Shown piece by piece: positions 24,215-35,230 of a stretch of 64,000 bases of DNA. Origin of the DNA: Phoronis australis (taxonomy: Eukaryota; Phoronida; Phoronidae); contig NMRA01000204.1 of assembly GCA_002633005.1 (NCBI GenBank), forward strand, positions 210,564-274,563, written 5' to 3'. How positions within the stretch are numbered: position 1 is the stretch's first letter; each line of letters starts with the position of its first letter. The translations under genes and the position numbers were made by a program. The notes beneath the pieces were generated by a model. The model worked only from the letters and a program-made list of their open reading frames with translations. It was not told the DNA's origin and ran no database searches.

Positions 24215-24345
24215 ACGTCCATGCTCACTTAAGCGCCCATTCCCAACTTTTGGTGGATTTGCGATTTAAGCGCCCACATCTAAACCACCCACTCCCCGAA
24301 TTTTTTGGTTTGCCAGTGTGACCTCCCTGGGCGCTAATCCAAACG
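24215..24345. repeat. GGGCGCTTAA-type repeat, probable degraded MITE
   Basis: TTAAGCGCCCA occurs at 24229-24239 and again at 24266-24276, and TGGGCGCTAA in the opposite sense at 24328-24337. Two direct copies and one inverted copy in 110 bases, in DNA richer in C/G than the flanks, fit a decayed short DNA element. Confidence 0.5.
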
Positions 24346-26499
24346 TTTATGGTAGGTCAGTCCAAATACGCAACTGCCATTATATTACACAAAGTACTTG
24401 AATGGATACAATGATTTAACTCCGAGTGATCTTCATAGGAGTTGTACGGAAAAGTGTCTGCCTGACATTCTTAGCACTTGTGGTTGGTCCTTGGTTTCTT
24501 GCAAATTTATTTCTATGATAACAAATTCTAGGTAAAAATATTGATGCAACTATTTCACTTATTTCACCCACCTGAGACCATACCTGGAAGTATCCCAGAT
24601 ACCTACCCGCGGCAATTTGTCAAGCCAAATTACCCACCTGAGAACATACCTCAGAGTGGACCAAGTACCACAGAGCCCGAGTTGGTGGCACATCCCGCAC
24701 CCCTGTAACCCCGGGGTGAACAGGCTTTAACAAGGTTAACAGACCATCAAGAGGCAGGCTAAGGTTTTAGAATGACAGTCAAGTATGACCTGAGATCTGT
24801 GTGGCATGGTTTTAGCCATCTCTTTCACCAAATCTTTTGCTGTTGTGATTGAAGTTAGGTCATGGACAGGTATGAAACACTTCCAAGGGATAGTTTGAGG
24901 CTATAAAAATACCTAGGGACTCACTGTTCTGGATCCCTGTGTGTGACTTGTCTGATCGTTTGATTGTTTCTAGTAGTTGTGAATGATCTGTCATCAAGCT
25001 ACAGGTGTGGCTGAACTGGTATGTTCAAATCAGGAGCTCATTACCTGCTATTCATCCAGGGCTTGTAGAAAAGCTCAGTGCTTTATGATTTCATTCGAAG
25101 TCCAGCTGAGCTCATACCAGCTGCCTGGAGTTGATACATATTTTATAGCATTATAATGACAAAGAGAAGACAGTTTTAATTAATCTTATTAATCAATAAA
25201 CGTTTGGAAACAGCGTTTGTGCTAACTACTGAACATGCAATCAAATCACTATTTCTGAAATACATTTGTATCATTGATCTACACATTTCTCATGGCTATA
25301 GTAGGATGTCATGTAGCTTCACGGTCCCTGCCTTGAACATTCATGTGTGTTCATAAACTGGTTTAGAAAAAAAAAAACGCACTAGCAGTTAAAAGTTGAT
25401 ATATATACCATGTCCTGATGTCAAAAACAACTTTTAAAATTTTAAAATCTGAAAGCCCATATATTTTTTACTTCTTGTAAAGAAAATGGAAATCAAGAAA
25501 TTCTAGGTTGATGTTAGTTCCTTGCTTTGTTATTGCATAGAGCCAAGGGTTCTTGTGCCTTTGCCTGTCAAAAAGGACGAATATGCATCAGATGAGTTTT
25601 TAGGTAATAGTTAGGGATACTAAATGCACTGTAGAATGCAAAAATGGCTGTCATTTGCTTTCTCTGTGTTTGCGTCCAGATGTGGGGGTTCAGGGGGTGA
25701 GACATTTTGGGGGTTGGGGTTACCACAGCCTTGAGATGATCTAGCGCAAATGACCAACCAGACAAAAATTAACTTGAACTCGCTGCTGATGTTATCATTC
25801 AGTAGATAATCAGAACCATCATAAACACACCATATTTTTTTAAAGTTTTTGCTTTAAAAGTTTGTAAATAACATATTTAAATAGTTTGTGAAAATTGGAC
25901 AAGAAATGAGATTTTTGCACCCTACAGCAGTAGCAATGTTGTGATATTTTGCTTCTCATTAATTATGATGGGTGTGTAACATACCTCGGCCAATTACCAA
26001 ACCAGAAGACAGCAGTTATACTTGGAGGTAAGCCAAGTGCCATGGTGCAATTCTTGGCATGTCAGGTTTAATTCAAATTGCAACTGTCTGTCCTATAGAG
26101 AAGGAACCGAATCACCATCTGTGTGCTTGTAGAATTTAGTTATAGGGGTACTCTTCTCTCACTACATATCCACGGACCATTATTTTTTTGTCACTTCTAC
26201 CAGTGCCTTGGGATCTGTCGCATGGATGCAGATCTCATGAGATGGGGGTGGAGTTGCCCTAGAGGGATCTTGTGACGGGGGAAACTCACTGGCCATTTGC
26301 GGGCTCTGTATTGGTCACCTTCGCTTTAAATAGATTGTCATCAGGTAGTAAGTGAATTTTATAATATTTATGTTTGTGGCTGCTCTACTGAAATGCCTGC
26401 TTCCATATATTCAGCTGATTGAGTCTGCCAAAATCGTGTTAATCCTCTTGCGCATGTGCAAGGTTACAAGCAGCCTCTGAGGTAATGTCCTTGCACTCA
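24346..26499. other. Unannotated stretch
   Basis: Contains an imperfect direct repeat (CACCTGAGACCATACCT near 24569 and CACCTGAGAACATACCT near 24635) in a locally C-rich patch. Otherwise only short anonymous frames. Confidence 0.45.
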
Positions 26500-27736
26500 C
26501 AAGCATGTAATACTATGTAGGGTATTAGATTAATGCTTTTGTCTAAAAACTCATTGTGGTGTGGCCATCAGTTCTTTGGTGAACCCACAAAGCCAGTGTT
26601 TTTAAATGAGATAGCCCCTATTGTTGACTTTTGTAAACCTTCATTGCAGTGCAAATCCTCAACATGAGCTTGCTTAAAATTGGCTCTTGTGTTTTTTGGG
26701 TGGAGAGCATTTTTACCAGCCAATTCTAACAACACTGGGCTGTTGTAGGCCTGCAGCCTGTTTCATTAAAATGTCATAACTTTTTGATGTGTTTTACTCT
26801 GCTTCTAAATAGAGACTCCATTTATACTCTGTGCACAACCCCTCGTACTGTTACATTTTAGTGAAACAAGCTCCTGGCCTGCATTTGATTCCCGTTGACC
26901 GTTTTGGAAACATGGTGCCATTCAGAATAAATTTTGCAAAAGTGCTCTGTGTATGATGCACTTTGTGAAAGTGATTCATTTCCAGAGGTGGAGATATCTT
27001 ATTGCTGCATTTGACTGGACTTGTTGTATCTTTATTATTCGACTTCAAATAGATTCTTCCTGACTCGATGTTTCTACACAATTAGACACACTTTTCCTCT
27101 AAAACAGTTCTTTTAGCAGATGACTAAGGCATTAACATTGTCATTCCTTGCCCATTAAAGCCATTTCTTCAATGATTTATTTTGTTTTGCTAAGTCTAGC
27201 GTTACTCGAATTAATTACTGAAATTATTCTGATCACCGTTGTCAAGGAAACTGATTTAAGGTACTGGTTTGATGCTGGTAAGTAAACTNCAAGCATGTAA
27301 TACTATGTAGGGTATTAGATTAATGCTTTTGTCTAAAAACCGTTGACCGTTTTGGAAACATGGTGCCATTCAGAATAAATTTTGCAAAAGTGCTCTGTGT
27401 ATGATGCACTTTGTGAAAGTGATTCATTTCCAGAGGTGGAGATATCTTATTGCTGCATTTGACTGGACTTGTTATATCTTTATTGTTCGACTTCAAATAG
27501 ATTCTTCCTGACTCGATGTTTCTACACAATTAGACACACTTTTCCTCTAAAACAGTTCTTTTAGCAGATGACTAAGGCATTAACATTGTCATTCCTTGCC
27601 CATTAAAGCCATTTCTTCAATGATTTATTTTGTTTTGCTAAGTCTAGCGTTACTCGAATTAATTACTGAAATTATTCTGATCACCGTTGTCAAGGAAACT
27701 GATTTAAGGTACTGGTTTGATGCTGGTAAGTAAACT
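26500..27736. repeat. Near-identical duplication around single-n join (27289)
   Basis: 26500-26550 is repeated exactly at 27290-27340, and 26893-27288 is repeated at 27341-27736 with very few substitutions (for example TTGTTGTATC against TTGTTATATC). The second copy lacks the 342 bases at 26551-26892. With an n exactly between the copies, this looks like two haplotypes placed in tandem, differing by a 342-base insertion/deletion. Confidence 0.85.
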
Positions 27737-28385
27737 AGTGCACTTAATTGTTAACTATATGCTATGGAAGATAAGTATAGTCATTTGATGTCATTTTTAC
27801 TAGTTTCAGGTCAGCTTTGTCATTCAACTTTGATGGTCACATTCCTATTTCGGATTGAAGTGTTTCCTGGTACGGTTGCTTGCGTCAGGAAGCATTGTGG
27901 CTTTTTATAGATGCTCCCTTCAAAAGTTGGTTTTGAATGTCAACTGTAGTTTTTCATTTTATTAGTTGTACCCTCAAAAATTAATGAGTACCATAGTACC
28001 ATAAACTGAGACAACATGTCGATTTTAAAGCATTAACTATATGAATATAAAAGATTCAGCCAAACATGTATTCAGTATTGCAAAAAAAATTAAATTAAGG
28101 TTTTACGTATCCCTAATTTTCTAAGAGAGTACGGTTAGTACATTTAATTCTGTCATTTCTGTTTTGAATGATTTTTTTCTGGTACATTGACAGAACTCAT
28201 GATGGAGATATTAACTGGCATCTTTTTAAAATCTTAAAAGTACATTATTATGATGGACTCTTTTTCTCAGTGATTATTTCAGGCTAACCAGTTTACACTG
28301 TAGTCTCAATCAGTTTGTTTTCTGAAAAGTGCGATTTCACCCTCCACCATTACACCTTTAGGCTGGTGTGATTATCATTTGGCGT
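27737..28385. other. Unannotated stretch
   Basis: No domain, repeat or RNA gene recognised. Confidence 0.45.
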
Positions 28386-28810
28386 TTTTACATGGGGAAC
28401 ATTGTCACGGTGTGACTTGCTATGCTTAACTGTGACTTAAGTCGCATTTACATGACATTAGATTGCACACTGGATCAGAATGAATCAGTCACAGACTGTC
28501 TGCGCATGCTCACATAAACAATAGCAAATGTTCAAACCATGTGGAATGCCAGTGGATCACCCGTATACATGCTATTACTGACGCAAGCGCATTGAAAGAT
28601 GATCCCTTTCCACCCTGTCCCAGTTGTGCTTGGACGTGTAGTTGACACTGGAGCAACTGATCAAGTGCAACTCGCTCTATCTCATATACCATTGTCTAAA
28701 ATGGCCGCCATGGTGTCAGCTTGCTCCGTGTCAGTCGCATTTACATATACACTTGCGCCCGATGGCACCCAGTCCAATTGTTAGTAGCTCCATGACAGCT
28801 GTATGCAGTT
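28386..28810. repeat. GTCGCATTTACA repeat family, copy 1
   Basis: Starts with GTTTTTACATGGGGAAC and TGTCACGG, then GTCGCATTTACATGACATTA, GCACACTGGATCA, CATGCTCACATAAACA, GTGGAATGCCAG, ATACATGCTATT, GGACGTGTAGTTGACACTGG, ATGGCCGCCATGGTGTCA and CCGTGTCAGTCGCATTTACA. The blocks recur in the same order at 29361-30060. Its first 25 bases resemble one unit of the minisatellite at 63845-64000. No transposase domain recognised. Confidence 0.7.
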
Positions 28811-28904
28811 ATTCATACACATTAGCACTGATTTAATCAAGCATTAACAAGCCGGTATTGGCATTTCTATTGCTTATTTTCCATGTTGCTTTTATGTGAC
28901 CACA

Positions 28905-28942
28905 TGTATACATACATACATTTGTATATGTATATGTATACA
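28905..28942. repeat. TATG/TACA microsatellite
   Basis: Alternating CATACATACAT, GTATATGTATATGTATAC and CATAT words, partly palindromic. Confidence 0.7.
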
Positions 28943-29215
28943 TATTTGCGTGCGTACATTTACAAATGAATAACAACAGTTATAATTTTATATTATTCGC
29001 TATTGTTGTTCATTTACAGGTTATTCAATGAAACAATTGTATGAAAGAAAGTCGGCTTCCAAAATACACAGATATGTAAAGGCAGTATGAGATGTTTGGC
29101 GGGATTTCGTTTTGTCTACACAAAACATGATTTTTACTATTTTTTAAGGAAAGAATCTTAAAAGCAAGAACGTGGACAAATTGAAACAGAACGCTTATAG
29201 TGCTAAAGTAACAAA

Positions 29216-29859
29216 TATTGGAACAAGATATTAACAAATATTAACCAGTTACTGCCCGCCGTTGATCTTTAAAAATTGATCTTTATTTTGCAAAAGCTTC
29301 TAAAGCTGCTTTAACAAGATAGACAGTTGTCACTGTGTTGATGCAACTAATGCTCTACTTTAAGTCGCATTTACACAACATTAGATCGCAAACTGGATCA
29401 GCACGAGTCACTTACACTAAGACTGTCTGCACATGCTCACATAAACAGTAGCGAATGTCCAAAGCACGTGGAATGCCAGCTGATCAACGGAATACATGCT
29501 ATTGGACAAGCACATTGAAAGACNCCTTGTGATATCCTAGATCCGCCACTGTATTGGAACAAGATATTAACAAATATTAACTAGTTACTGCCCGCCGTTG
29601 ATCTTTAAAAATTGATCTTTATTTTGCAAAAGCTTCTAAAGCTGCTTTAACAAGATAGACAGTTGTCACTGTGTTGATGCAACTAATGCTCCACTTTAAG
29701 TCGCATTTACACAACATTAGATCGCAAACTGGATCAGCACGAGTCACTTACACTAAGACTGTCTGCACATGCTCACATAAACAGTAGCGAATGTCCAAAG
29801 CACGTGGAATGCCAGCTGATCAACGGAATACATGCTATTGGACAAGCACATTGAAAGAC
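29216..29859. repeat. Near-identical duplication around single-n join (29524)
   Basis: 29216-29523 (308 bases) is repeated at 29552-29859 at a constant offset of 336, with rare substitutions (TTAACCAGTT against TTAACTAGTT, GCTCTACTT against GCTCCACTT). The n at 29524 and a 27-base unique stretch separate them. As at 27289, allelic copies laid in tandem by the assembly is the likeliest cause. Confidence 0.85.
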
Positions 29860-30062
29860 GATTCTTTTTCGTCCTGCCCCAGTTGTGTTTAGACGTGTAG
29901 TTTACTCTGGAGCAACTCGTTTTATCTATCAAACAAATGTTGAAAACTGGCCGCCGCGGTGTCACTCGCTCCGGTTCCGTGTCAGTTGTGTTTACGCACA
30001 CACTTGCACCGGAGCAGCTGTAGCCGCGCCAGGTCAGCTGTCTCTCATGCAAATGCGGCTTA
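29696..30062. repeat. GTCGCATTTACA repeat family, copy 2
   Basis: Carries GTCGCATTTACACAACATTA, ATCGCAAACTGGATCA, CATGCTCACATAAACA, CACGTGGAATGCCAGC, ATACATGCTATT, AGACGTGTAGTTTACTCTGG and GGCCGCCGCGGTGTCA in the same order as 28386-28810. The minus frame at 29753-30103 (116 codons) spans it without a recognisable domain. The first part also exists in the allelic duplicate at 29360-29523. Confidence 0.7.
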
Positions 30063-30500
30063 CCATTTCTATGAATGCCCATAATTTCTAAAACAGTCTT
30101 CACTGTTTGCTATAGTACAGAGCTAAAAGAATTTATATTGTGCTACTTATCATTTATAAAATTAATATAATTTAACTTGTCGGCTATAATGTGTTGTAAA
30201 TGTGTGTCATTTTACTCTACATATTCTTCAGGTATGGAATACCTGTCAAATTTCCACAATTGATTGCAGCATGCTCGTGATCCAGTAAACTAAATCAAAT
30301 TACCTACATTTGTTTTTCTTAGATTCAAATTGAACAGAGTGAGACGAACTAATTAGTGCATTTGATAATTTATTACAAATGCAGCTTCATGTTCATTTTG
30401 AAATGCATGTTTGTCCATTGAAAACATTATTGACTTTTGTGACGTGGCTGTACATCTGTTGTGCAATCATTGCATAATGACTGTTGGATAGCTTCAGGTA

Positions 30501-30763
30501 CAGTGCTTGCCAAAAGTATGCAGACAAAACCACACGGAATTGCTCTTCGTAGCAACTGGACGGTAGTTGAAATCATCTGAGTAGCCTTTCCTGATGACTG
30601 AGAATGAAGGGAAATTAACAGGAAATTTTACAGTGACGTGGCTAAGCTGTTCTGTTATTAGAATTGTGTCGTCATAATGATTACCACTCATTTTTGCTGT
30701 TAACAGGACTTGCCGTCATAATGGGGAAATGGTATTTTGTCTGATAACTTTTGTCAAGTACTG
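30501..30763. mobile_element. Tc1/mariner-like MITE, 263 bases, with TA target duplication
   Basis: The left end CAGTGCTTGCCAAAAGTATG and the inverted right end (CAGTACTTGACAAAAGTTAT on the minus strand) match at 24 of 29 positions. TA flanks both sides (30499-30500 and 30764-30765). CAGTNCTTGNCAAAAGT ends with TA duplications are typical of Tc1/mariner elements. The inside has no transposase frame. The 65-codon minus frame at 30494-30691 is incidental. Confidence 0.85.
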
Positions 30764-30765
30764 TA

Positions 30766-31880
30766 CATGCTCAACATGACAGCCAGGCTTTGGAATGAGT
30801 TTGTAGAACACTTAGCTTTGCTGCCTGTGCCGTGCTAGCAGTGTGCAATCTTTGAAAGAGGAATTAGCTGGCCTAGTGCATCAATAATTGTCTAGTTATC
30901 ACCCTACAGTTTAATGCAGACAAGGGATACAATATGTGTGATTCTCCTGGGGGAGTCCCAGCTGACAGTGCTGCCCTCTGTGACCTGGCATGAATGAATG
31001 GTTTATTTCTATTACATTGTATTAGATTATGAGACTAAGTCTGCTCATTCACTAATTGCTTGCAAATCTCACTAAGGGAGATATTAGGTCTAATGCAATG
31101 ACGCTGCTTTAAATGCCAGGAAAATCGTAGGGCTTCAACCATAATGATATGCTTGCAATATTGTGCACAGTGAATCTCCCTTTTAGCCTGTAACTAAGTC
31201 TATAATGTCCTTCAGAAAGCGTTGTGCTCAGTTATGGACCATATGGCTTGATGTCTCCACTTTCTTGGTGCTGGATTAGAACAAAACCAATGATGCTATC
31301 AGTTCCTGTATTTTAATGGAAGTGTTATAATTCGCAATAGAAAATTACTTAATCCATTTAAAACTGGTTTAAAGTTACCTGCCTTCTGTCACAAAAACTA
31401 GATTGTGATTTAGATCATTTGTCATTAGGAAACTATTTTAAATTTGTTTCTTAATCAAATAAATACATGCCTGGAGAGTGGGGGGGGTCATTTAACAGGT
31501 AAATCTTTGTTAAAAAGGAATTGCTGGGGATTCTGTCGACAGCAAAGGGCACACCCCTTGCCACAAGCAGATAAAGACATGCCCGAGTTAAATTAACATG
31601 TGAATCTTTGTTAGAAAGTAGTGTGACTGGCGGAGAAGGGCCGGGGGTGGGGGGGGGCATTTTAGGCTTGGAGGGTAACTAGTGGGCATAGTGGCCTAGA
31701 ATTTTTCAGACAGTTATAAATCATGGGTGTGGTTCACACACAATAGGCTTTTTGAAATTGATTTGCATTAAGTCAGTGAAGGTAGTTCTTTGTGAACCCT
31801 GTCCCAGTTGGAGGTAAATAAACACAGCTAAAGAAAAGGTTTACGGTCCTGGCGAGTCTCCCCCCCATGGAGACCGTTAG
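30766..31880. other. Unannotated stretch with G-rich tract
   Basis: TTAACAGGTAAATCTTTGTT at about 31493 recurs as TTAACATGTGAATCTTTGTT at about 31592, each beside a G-run. The tract at 31638-31658 (GGG, GGGGG and a nine-G run) could form a G-quadruplex. No gene recognised. Confidence 0.5.
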
Positions 31881-31905
31881 GATAGAGTTCAGTGCACTCG
31901 AGGAC

Positions 31906-32024
31906 CTACACTAAGACCTCATTAAAGTCTGGGCTAAATCACATGTTTTTTAAACTACTCAACAATGTCTCACATAATCTTGTCTTGTTTTTTAGCGAAG
32001 TACTAGCATTACTTGACTCTACCC
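31906..32024. mobile_element. Diverged second copy of the 122-base MITE
   Basis: Shares AATCACATGTTTTTTAAA, CAATGTCTCACATAATCTTG and TTTTAGCGAAGTACTAGCAT with 17065-17186. The right inverted end is recognisable (GAAGTACTAGCATTACTTGA); the left end is degraded. Both copies give a similar chance peptide (SHN, then FSEVLALL here and FSKVLALL there), reflecting shared ancestry. Confidence 0.5.
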
Positions 32025-32321
32025 AGGCTTTGCAAGTGCGCTTGTCATTTTATGCTGTCATTTTTCCAAGCCCACAAATCATCTTTGATCTAAGTAATGA
32101 GCATGTTGAGCTGAGTTTTGTTATAGCAAGTCAGGTCTTAGTCTAAAGTTGATTTCTCTGTTTGAGCAAGAGAATGTGGCTTCAGTTTTTACTATTTAAT
32201 TTTTTTGAAAATGCGTATTTTTGTAATCTGTAAATGATCTGAGATGGTATTATAAAGTGTCACTAAGAGTATATCAGTTTTTATTGAGAAAGTTAACCTT
32301 GCAAGTGTGAACTTTGTCAGT

Positions 32322-32399
32322 TTAGACATTGCTATAGTACATAATCAGAACACCAGGTGGTGCTCTGCATCTGAACTTTTAATATGCATTTGGGATAAT
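32322..32399 (+). repeat. Short dispersed repeat with ACACCAGGTGGTGC core, copy 1
   Basis: Matches 34056-34129 over about 75 bases, including ATCAGAACACCAGGTGGTGC unchanged and TTTGGGATAAT at the end. The core is close to half of a CTCF-type motif and is itself nearly palindromic. Confidence 0.7.
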
Positions 32400-32489
32400 T
32401 TACTGCTCAGACTTGTAGTGTCTTGTTTATAAATAATTTCTGAACCATGCTGTAAATCACATTCAGTTATTTTTTTATTGGCATTACCA

Positions 32490-32620
32490 TCTGTATATCT
32501 TAAAACCCATACAGGATTGCTGTGAATTTTGGCAAGTTAACATGAACGTGACACGCGGTCACAACTACTGTGGGGCAGTTCTGTCTGTGTCCCCTTGTGG
32601 CAATTGTAGTTCTTAATATA
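32490..32620 (+). repeat. Modular repeat family, copy 5 (single module)
   Basis: TATCTTAAAACCCATACAGG, GAATTTTGGCAAGTTAA and CCCCTTGTGGCAATT in the family order. One module, no head or tail. Confidence 0.55.
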
Positions 32621-32689
32621 TCTTTGGTTGGTTTGGGTGATACTTTTACGCAGATTACACACACAAACCCTGCAGTATTTTTAATCTGT

Positions 32690-33240
32690 GTAAAAGGTAT
32701 GGAATCCAGTGTAAAAAGGCATGTAATCGATGTAGAAAGCTAGTTACCGTGATAGCGTGTAAACCATGGCAACCATGTACACATATGATACGCTAGAGTG
32801 TAAACAAAAGTCAAAGTATGACATGCCGTGTCATGAACGTGTAAAAAACTGCAACACTAATGCGTAAAGGGTGGAAACCGTCACGGTGTCAAAATATGAC
32901 ACATAACGTGACAAACATGTAAAAAATTCTCAAGCTCGTGGGTAAAGTGCAACAACCATGTCAACATATGCCTGTTACAAGGGTGTAAAGTGTCATGCTC
33001 ATCTGTAAAGCATGGCAACCATGTCAAAAAACTGTCACGGCTGACAACATGTCCTCGCAACCATGACAAAATACCCGGTATGACACACAAACATGAGCGT
33101 GGCAAATGTGTAAAAATTCCCATTTTAGCATGTTAGGCATGGCAACCGTGTAAAAATAGTACACAATATCATGCCAATAAGTGAGAAATGTTATTCTCCC
33201 TAGATTGAAGAACGTGGCAACTGTGTAAAAATACCACATT
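32690..33240. repeat. Degenerate GTGTAAA / TGGCAACCATGT minisatellite
   Basis: Variants of TGGCAACCATGT (about 32767, 33014, 33141, 33213), GTGTAAA and ACGTGT words recur at irregular spacing for 550 bases, too diverged for a fixed period. The same words build the palindromes at 36325-36450, so the two tracts probably share an origin. Confidence 0.65.
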
Positions 33241-33245
33241 TATTC

Positions 33246-34055
33246 TGGTAATCAAATTGTAGAGATGAAATGTATGTTTAGAAACCCTTCAAAAAGACAC
33301 ACCTTTAATAAGCTTGGCAATCCTGAAAAGACTGCTAGCAGGTAATCCTCCAATGTGAATGACTAAACATGTTCAATTAAAAACATCACAGAATTTGCTA
33401 CAAAGATTTTATGTGCTGTCTTTTCAAATGTCCACCTACTGAGTTAGAGTTGGTTTGGCTGTGAGAGAGTGGAGTTGTGTAAGGAGACCCTTTATAAAGC
33501 ATGGTCTTTGAGTGTGATACAGCCCAAGCACAAACTATTCCTCAAGTGAGTTGTATTGTCACAGAAAACATGAAGGTCAGAGTAGAAATTGTTGAGTGTC
33601 CAGGTGATAATAAAGTCAGAATGTCCATCCACTCTTTTATCCTCTCATCTTCAGTTTTTGAATTTAATTCACACCTGGAGCTGTTTCCAATACCAATGCA
33701 CACTACAGGTTAAACATTGTACTCTGAAAAATATTAGATTTATAGTTAAGATTCAATTCGGAAGAAAAGAAAATCAAAGCAATTTTTTGATAGCCCGAGA
33801 CAATACGCCCGCAATATTGACAGTGCTTTGAATTTTACATACATGTAATGTTATCATATTTTGATTGCTGACATTTGTTGCCTTGCTTGTACATCTTCAG
33901 TTGTATAAATGAAATGCCTTTATAGTTTCAAGTGGGCTAAATCAAGAATGTAGGTTTATTGCTGCAGAGTGTATTATAAGCATGTAAGTACCCCCTAAGT
34001 GGGCACGTAAGTGTTTTGGTGACAAAATCAGCCCTGCATGGGATTGTAAGTAACT
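33246..34055. other. Unannotated stretch
   Basis: The plus frame at 33501-33713 has protein-like stretches but no domain, start context or splice support. Confidence 0.45.
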
Positions 34056-34129
34056 GTAGACACTGTTCTAGTACATCATCAGAACACCAGGTGGTGCACT
34101 ATGTACTGTTAATGTGTGCTTTGGATAAT
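34056..34129 (+). repeat. Short dispersed repeat with ACACCAGGTGGTGC core, copy 2
   Basis: See 32322-32399. Same orientation, 1.7 kb apart. Confidence 0.7.
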
Positions 34130-34599
34130 AGAGATATGAAGTGGCATTGTCTTGCTGGTTCCCTGTGTGTCTGCTAAGAGGAAGGGGGCACACAGGTATC
34201 ATTTAATTTTCCTCAGGAAACACTTTTGTACCACTGTTTCTGATTGGCTGGTCAAATTGTAGCACTTTATAATGTAGAGGAGCCAGCATGACTGATGAAG
34301 GAATGTGGAATGATATAGTTTGTGGTCTGTTGTACAGAGAATTCTGTGCTTATATAAATTGGGATATGTTCAGGAAAAGTTGTGGTTGTGCCATTCGGCA
34401 TAGCCCATTGGCATTATAGCTATAGTGTCTTTTTTGGCTACTGATGTCAAGGTCATAAACTGCTCAGCTAGGTCGCAGATAACTGTTCTTGATCTTTCTG
34501 CCGTTAGTGACATGGTAGAGGGAAAACTTAGTTTGCAAAGATGTTGACAAGGATAAAATTCGTTAATAGTCTACCATTTTTATGCGCCCACATATTTAT

Positions 34600-35230
34600 A
34601 TTGTTTTCTAGTCTGTTTTGGTGTCCGCCCTCTGTCAGCCAAACCACTCTAGTAGGATGAGTGTGAAAATTGGCTTATATGCTCTTAGTCAGTGAAGAGG
34701 ACGGTCCATGAGGCCTGTGCACGTCTGATGCACCGCAAATGACATCAGACCACCTGCACTGTTTTTTTTTTTGAAGAGGACGGTTGACAATGATTTTCCG
34801 ACTTTAATTGCTGTGGCGCCTTCCTTAGTGTATCTCCTAAGCCCTCTGCAGGATCTGTATTAATTTTAGCAAGTGTATTTATAAAGTTAACAACAGAAAA
34901 CGACAGCTTTCAGACGGATTAGATGAACACTCTGTCCCCTAGTGGCAATTTTATTTTTTCCGTTTCCTCTGTTGTTTCCCTAAATTTCCTTGAAGGATTT
35001 TTATGAAGTGTGGTAAATAGCTTTCTGTCAAAAATGGTGATATTTTCCCGTTTTTTGATGGATGTTAAGTATTTTGCACCATCTGGTGGCCATTTTTATG
35101 ATACAAATAAACACCCCTAGAAGCACACTGTTTGCAGTGCATTCGTGGGCGCATTTCAATTTCAACGCTCCACGTTCAAGCTGCTCTTGTCTTTGTTGTA
35201 AAGCTGCCGAGGTTACGTCAACTAGTGATA
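34600..35230 (+). repeat. Modular repeat family, copy 6, with nested insertion
   Basis: Begins within a module (GTCTGTTTTGGTGTCCGCC, AACCACTCTAGTAGGATGA, GAAAATTGGCTTATATGC). It is interrupted by the insertion at 34706-34771, then continues with TTGACAATGATTTTCCGAC, TGTCCCCTAGTGGCAATTTT, TTCCTTGAAGGATTTTTATG, GCACCATCTGGTGGCC (35076-35091) and the family tail (ATGATACAAATAAACACCCC, GTGCATTCGTGGGCGCATTT). Confidence 0.85.
34706..34771 (+). mobile_element. 66-base hairpin insertion with T-tract and 13-base target duplications
   Basis: TGAAGAGGACGGT occurs at 34693-34705 and again at 34772-34784, and removing what lies between restores the modular repeat consensus. The insert holds an inverted pair GTCTGATG (34723-34730) / CATCAGAC (34743-34750), extended by GTGCA / TGCAC, and ends in an eleven-T run at 34762-34772 whose last T overlaps the duplication. 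A Pol III-type transcript ending in T, inserted with target duplication, is one explanation. Confidence 0.65.

Noticed and set aside
31638-31658. Regulatory G-quadruplex
   Set aside because: The G-runs could fold, but nothing nearby suggests a promoter or replication role.
32690-33240. CRISPR-like array
   Set aside because: Units are not identical or regularly spaced and the DNA is eukaryotic.
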